Positions 63,801 through 64,000 of a DNA stretch of 64,000 nucleotides are shown piece by piece (position 1 is the first letter of the stretch; each line of letters begins with the position of its first letter). Below the pieces are notes generated by a model, which was not told the DNA's origin, ran no database searches, and saw only the letters and a list, made by a program, of their open reading frames with translations. The DNA is from Rhynchonema sp. JSB1_4 (lineage: Eukaryota > Nematoda > Chromadorea > Monhysterida > Xyalidae), in assembly GCA_030248065.1 (NCBI GenBank), contig JASAMV010006242.1:1-64000 (forward strand), read 5' to 3'. A program made the translations under genes and the position numbers.

Positions 63801-64000
63801 AAGAAATCAGCTGATTCTGAGAAGAAATTGGACTCAAAACCCAGTCCCACTCCAATTCCAGCCCCTGAAGTACCTGAACAGCAGTCTCAAGAGTCGGCAT
63901 TGCCCCCTGAGGCTCAACCTTTGCCTGGATCGCCGAATGAAATTGTGAACAAACGATCCGAAACCAGCGAAATCAACATAAATATCGGCAAAGATGCTCA
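57852..64000 (+). CDS. WASHC2: FAM21 / WASHC2, WASH complex subunit (5' part; runs off the window)
   Basis: FAM21 is the scaffold of the WASH complex, which drives Arp2/3 actin assembly on endosomes; its tail binds VPS35 of retromer through repeated acidic LF motifs. Exons: 57852-57926, 58521-58685, 59034-59081, 59137-59307, 59572-59739, 60096-60398, 60831-60984, 61379-61533, 62279-62437, 63518-63600 and 63686 to beyond 64000. The N-terminal helical head reads LGRWTLADDAKVINALEQ, FVENRVYDEEV and TREQRERRLVAQCNRAVN, like the vertebrate WSLAADAG..RVYDEEV head. The tail is disordered, with acidic LF-type motifs LFGDVDSDHEDLFATA, DDDEDIFSPTF, IFDDDDSDDGGDIFGS and LFGDSDASDDDDIFAP. Phases agree through all listed introns when exon 10 ends at 63600 (donor gttggt). 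The introns hold an MITE, two A-family elements and a LINE piece. Confidence 0.92.
57965..58146. repeat. Dispersed AAATTTAGTAGCTTTT-type repeat, second copy
   Basis: Words AAAATTTAGTAGCTTTT and TAGTAGCTAAAAAGCTACTA, the latter palindromic. In FAM21 intron 1. Confidence 0.6.
60622..60806. mobile_element. MITE of the CGCCAACACGAGCCCG family, second full copy
   Basis: Inverted ends GGCAAACTACRCCAACAYGA; the interior shares GAATAGAAAGAGAAAATCAT and GAATGTTTCAC with 40340-40503. In a FAM21 intron, 24 bp from exon 60831-60984. Confidence 0.8.
61820..62204. mobile_element. Decayed A-family element A9, word GGTACACTATCTCCCC type
   Basis: Degenerate TIRs (CAGTGTTGTTCGTGG and CCAGGAACTACGCTG), minus-oriented words GGGGGAGATAGTGTACC. 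No target duplication. In the FAM21 intron before exon 62279-62437. Confidence 0.75.
62542..63344. mobile_element. Decayed A-family element A8, split by a LINE piece
   Basis: Left end CACTGTGTAGTTACTGGTCC and words GGGGGAGATAGTGTAC; the right TIR is lost. The GGCTTAGGCTTAAAA core is interrupted at about 62783-63236. Confidence 0.7.
62783..63072 (+). pseudogene. 3' fragment of a non-LTR retrotransposon (LINE) ORF2
   Basis: Open frame to the stop at 63070-63072 reads LSRRDLRSIVCMYTGHSPLN, then RHLTKMGLRDDPTCTTCGEE, then ETVEHFLCKCLGL. TGH..L..HL..MGL..DP.C..CGEEET.EH.LC.C is the typical end of many LINE ORF2 proteins, after the RNase H region. The upstream reverse transcriptase is absent, so this is a 5'-truncated dead copy inside element A8. 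Confidence 0.8.

Overview
The window is animal nuclear DNA. The genes are spliced, with GT-AG introns that are either very short (about 60-100 nt) or swollen by transposons. They belong to metazoan families: CC2D2A of the ciliary transition zone, EOGT, an alpha-1,3-fucosyltransferase, LRRC58, a coiled-coil/NHL-repeat protein, MAD2L1BP (p31comet) and FAM21/WASHC2. CC2D2A points to a ciliated animal. Nothing in the sequence fixes the phylum; an invertebrate with small ancestral introns is my inference. Gene models were built by hand from splice sites, reading phase and family resemblance. The exon sums of EOGT, FUT, LRRC58 and the NHL gene are all exact multiples of three, which supports them.

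Layout. 254-18289 (-) is CC2D2A, 34 exons by my model. Its largest intron (7761-11594) holds a complete EOGT gene on the opposite strand (8803-11175). 18290-28500 is mostly gene-free: small inverted-repeat elements, one granulin-module exon (23706-23843) and a tandem duplication. 28507-30863 (+) is a GT10 fucosyltransferase, tail to tail with LRRC58 (31722-35609, -). 37487-45833 (-) is an 878-residue coiled-coil/NHL protein. 46239-52272 (-) is a probable MAD2L1BP whose introns are packed with transposons. FAM21 (57852 to past the window end, +) is divergent from it across 5.6 kb of nested transposons.

The striking part is the mobile DNA of 37-63 kb. Many short non-autonomous elements end in CAG-type inverted repeats and have 8-bp target duplications, the mark of the hAT superfamily; sixteen duplications in the window are perfect. 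Most share one plan: G-run and C-run ends, a short subterminal 'word' repeated within the element, an AT-rich core with GGCCTAAAA motifs, and in several families a central GCGCGC palindrome. The word differs between families and between copies that share the same termini. Elements nest inside each other up to five deep (F in E2 in S in A6 in A5, 53104-55305), with target duplications that give the order of insertion.

The genes do not form one pathway. The arrangement of interest is genomic: a nested antisense gene, a divergent gene pair split by a transposon stack, introns enlarged by hAT-like elements, an intronic minisatellite that copies a splice-donor region, and two short motifs repeated far above expectation (TGAAACAT and GTTATCATGCCCAT).
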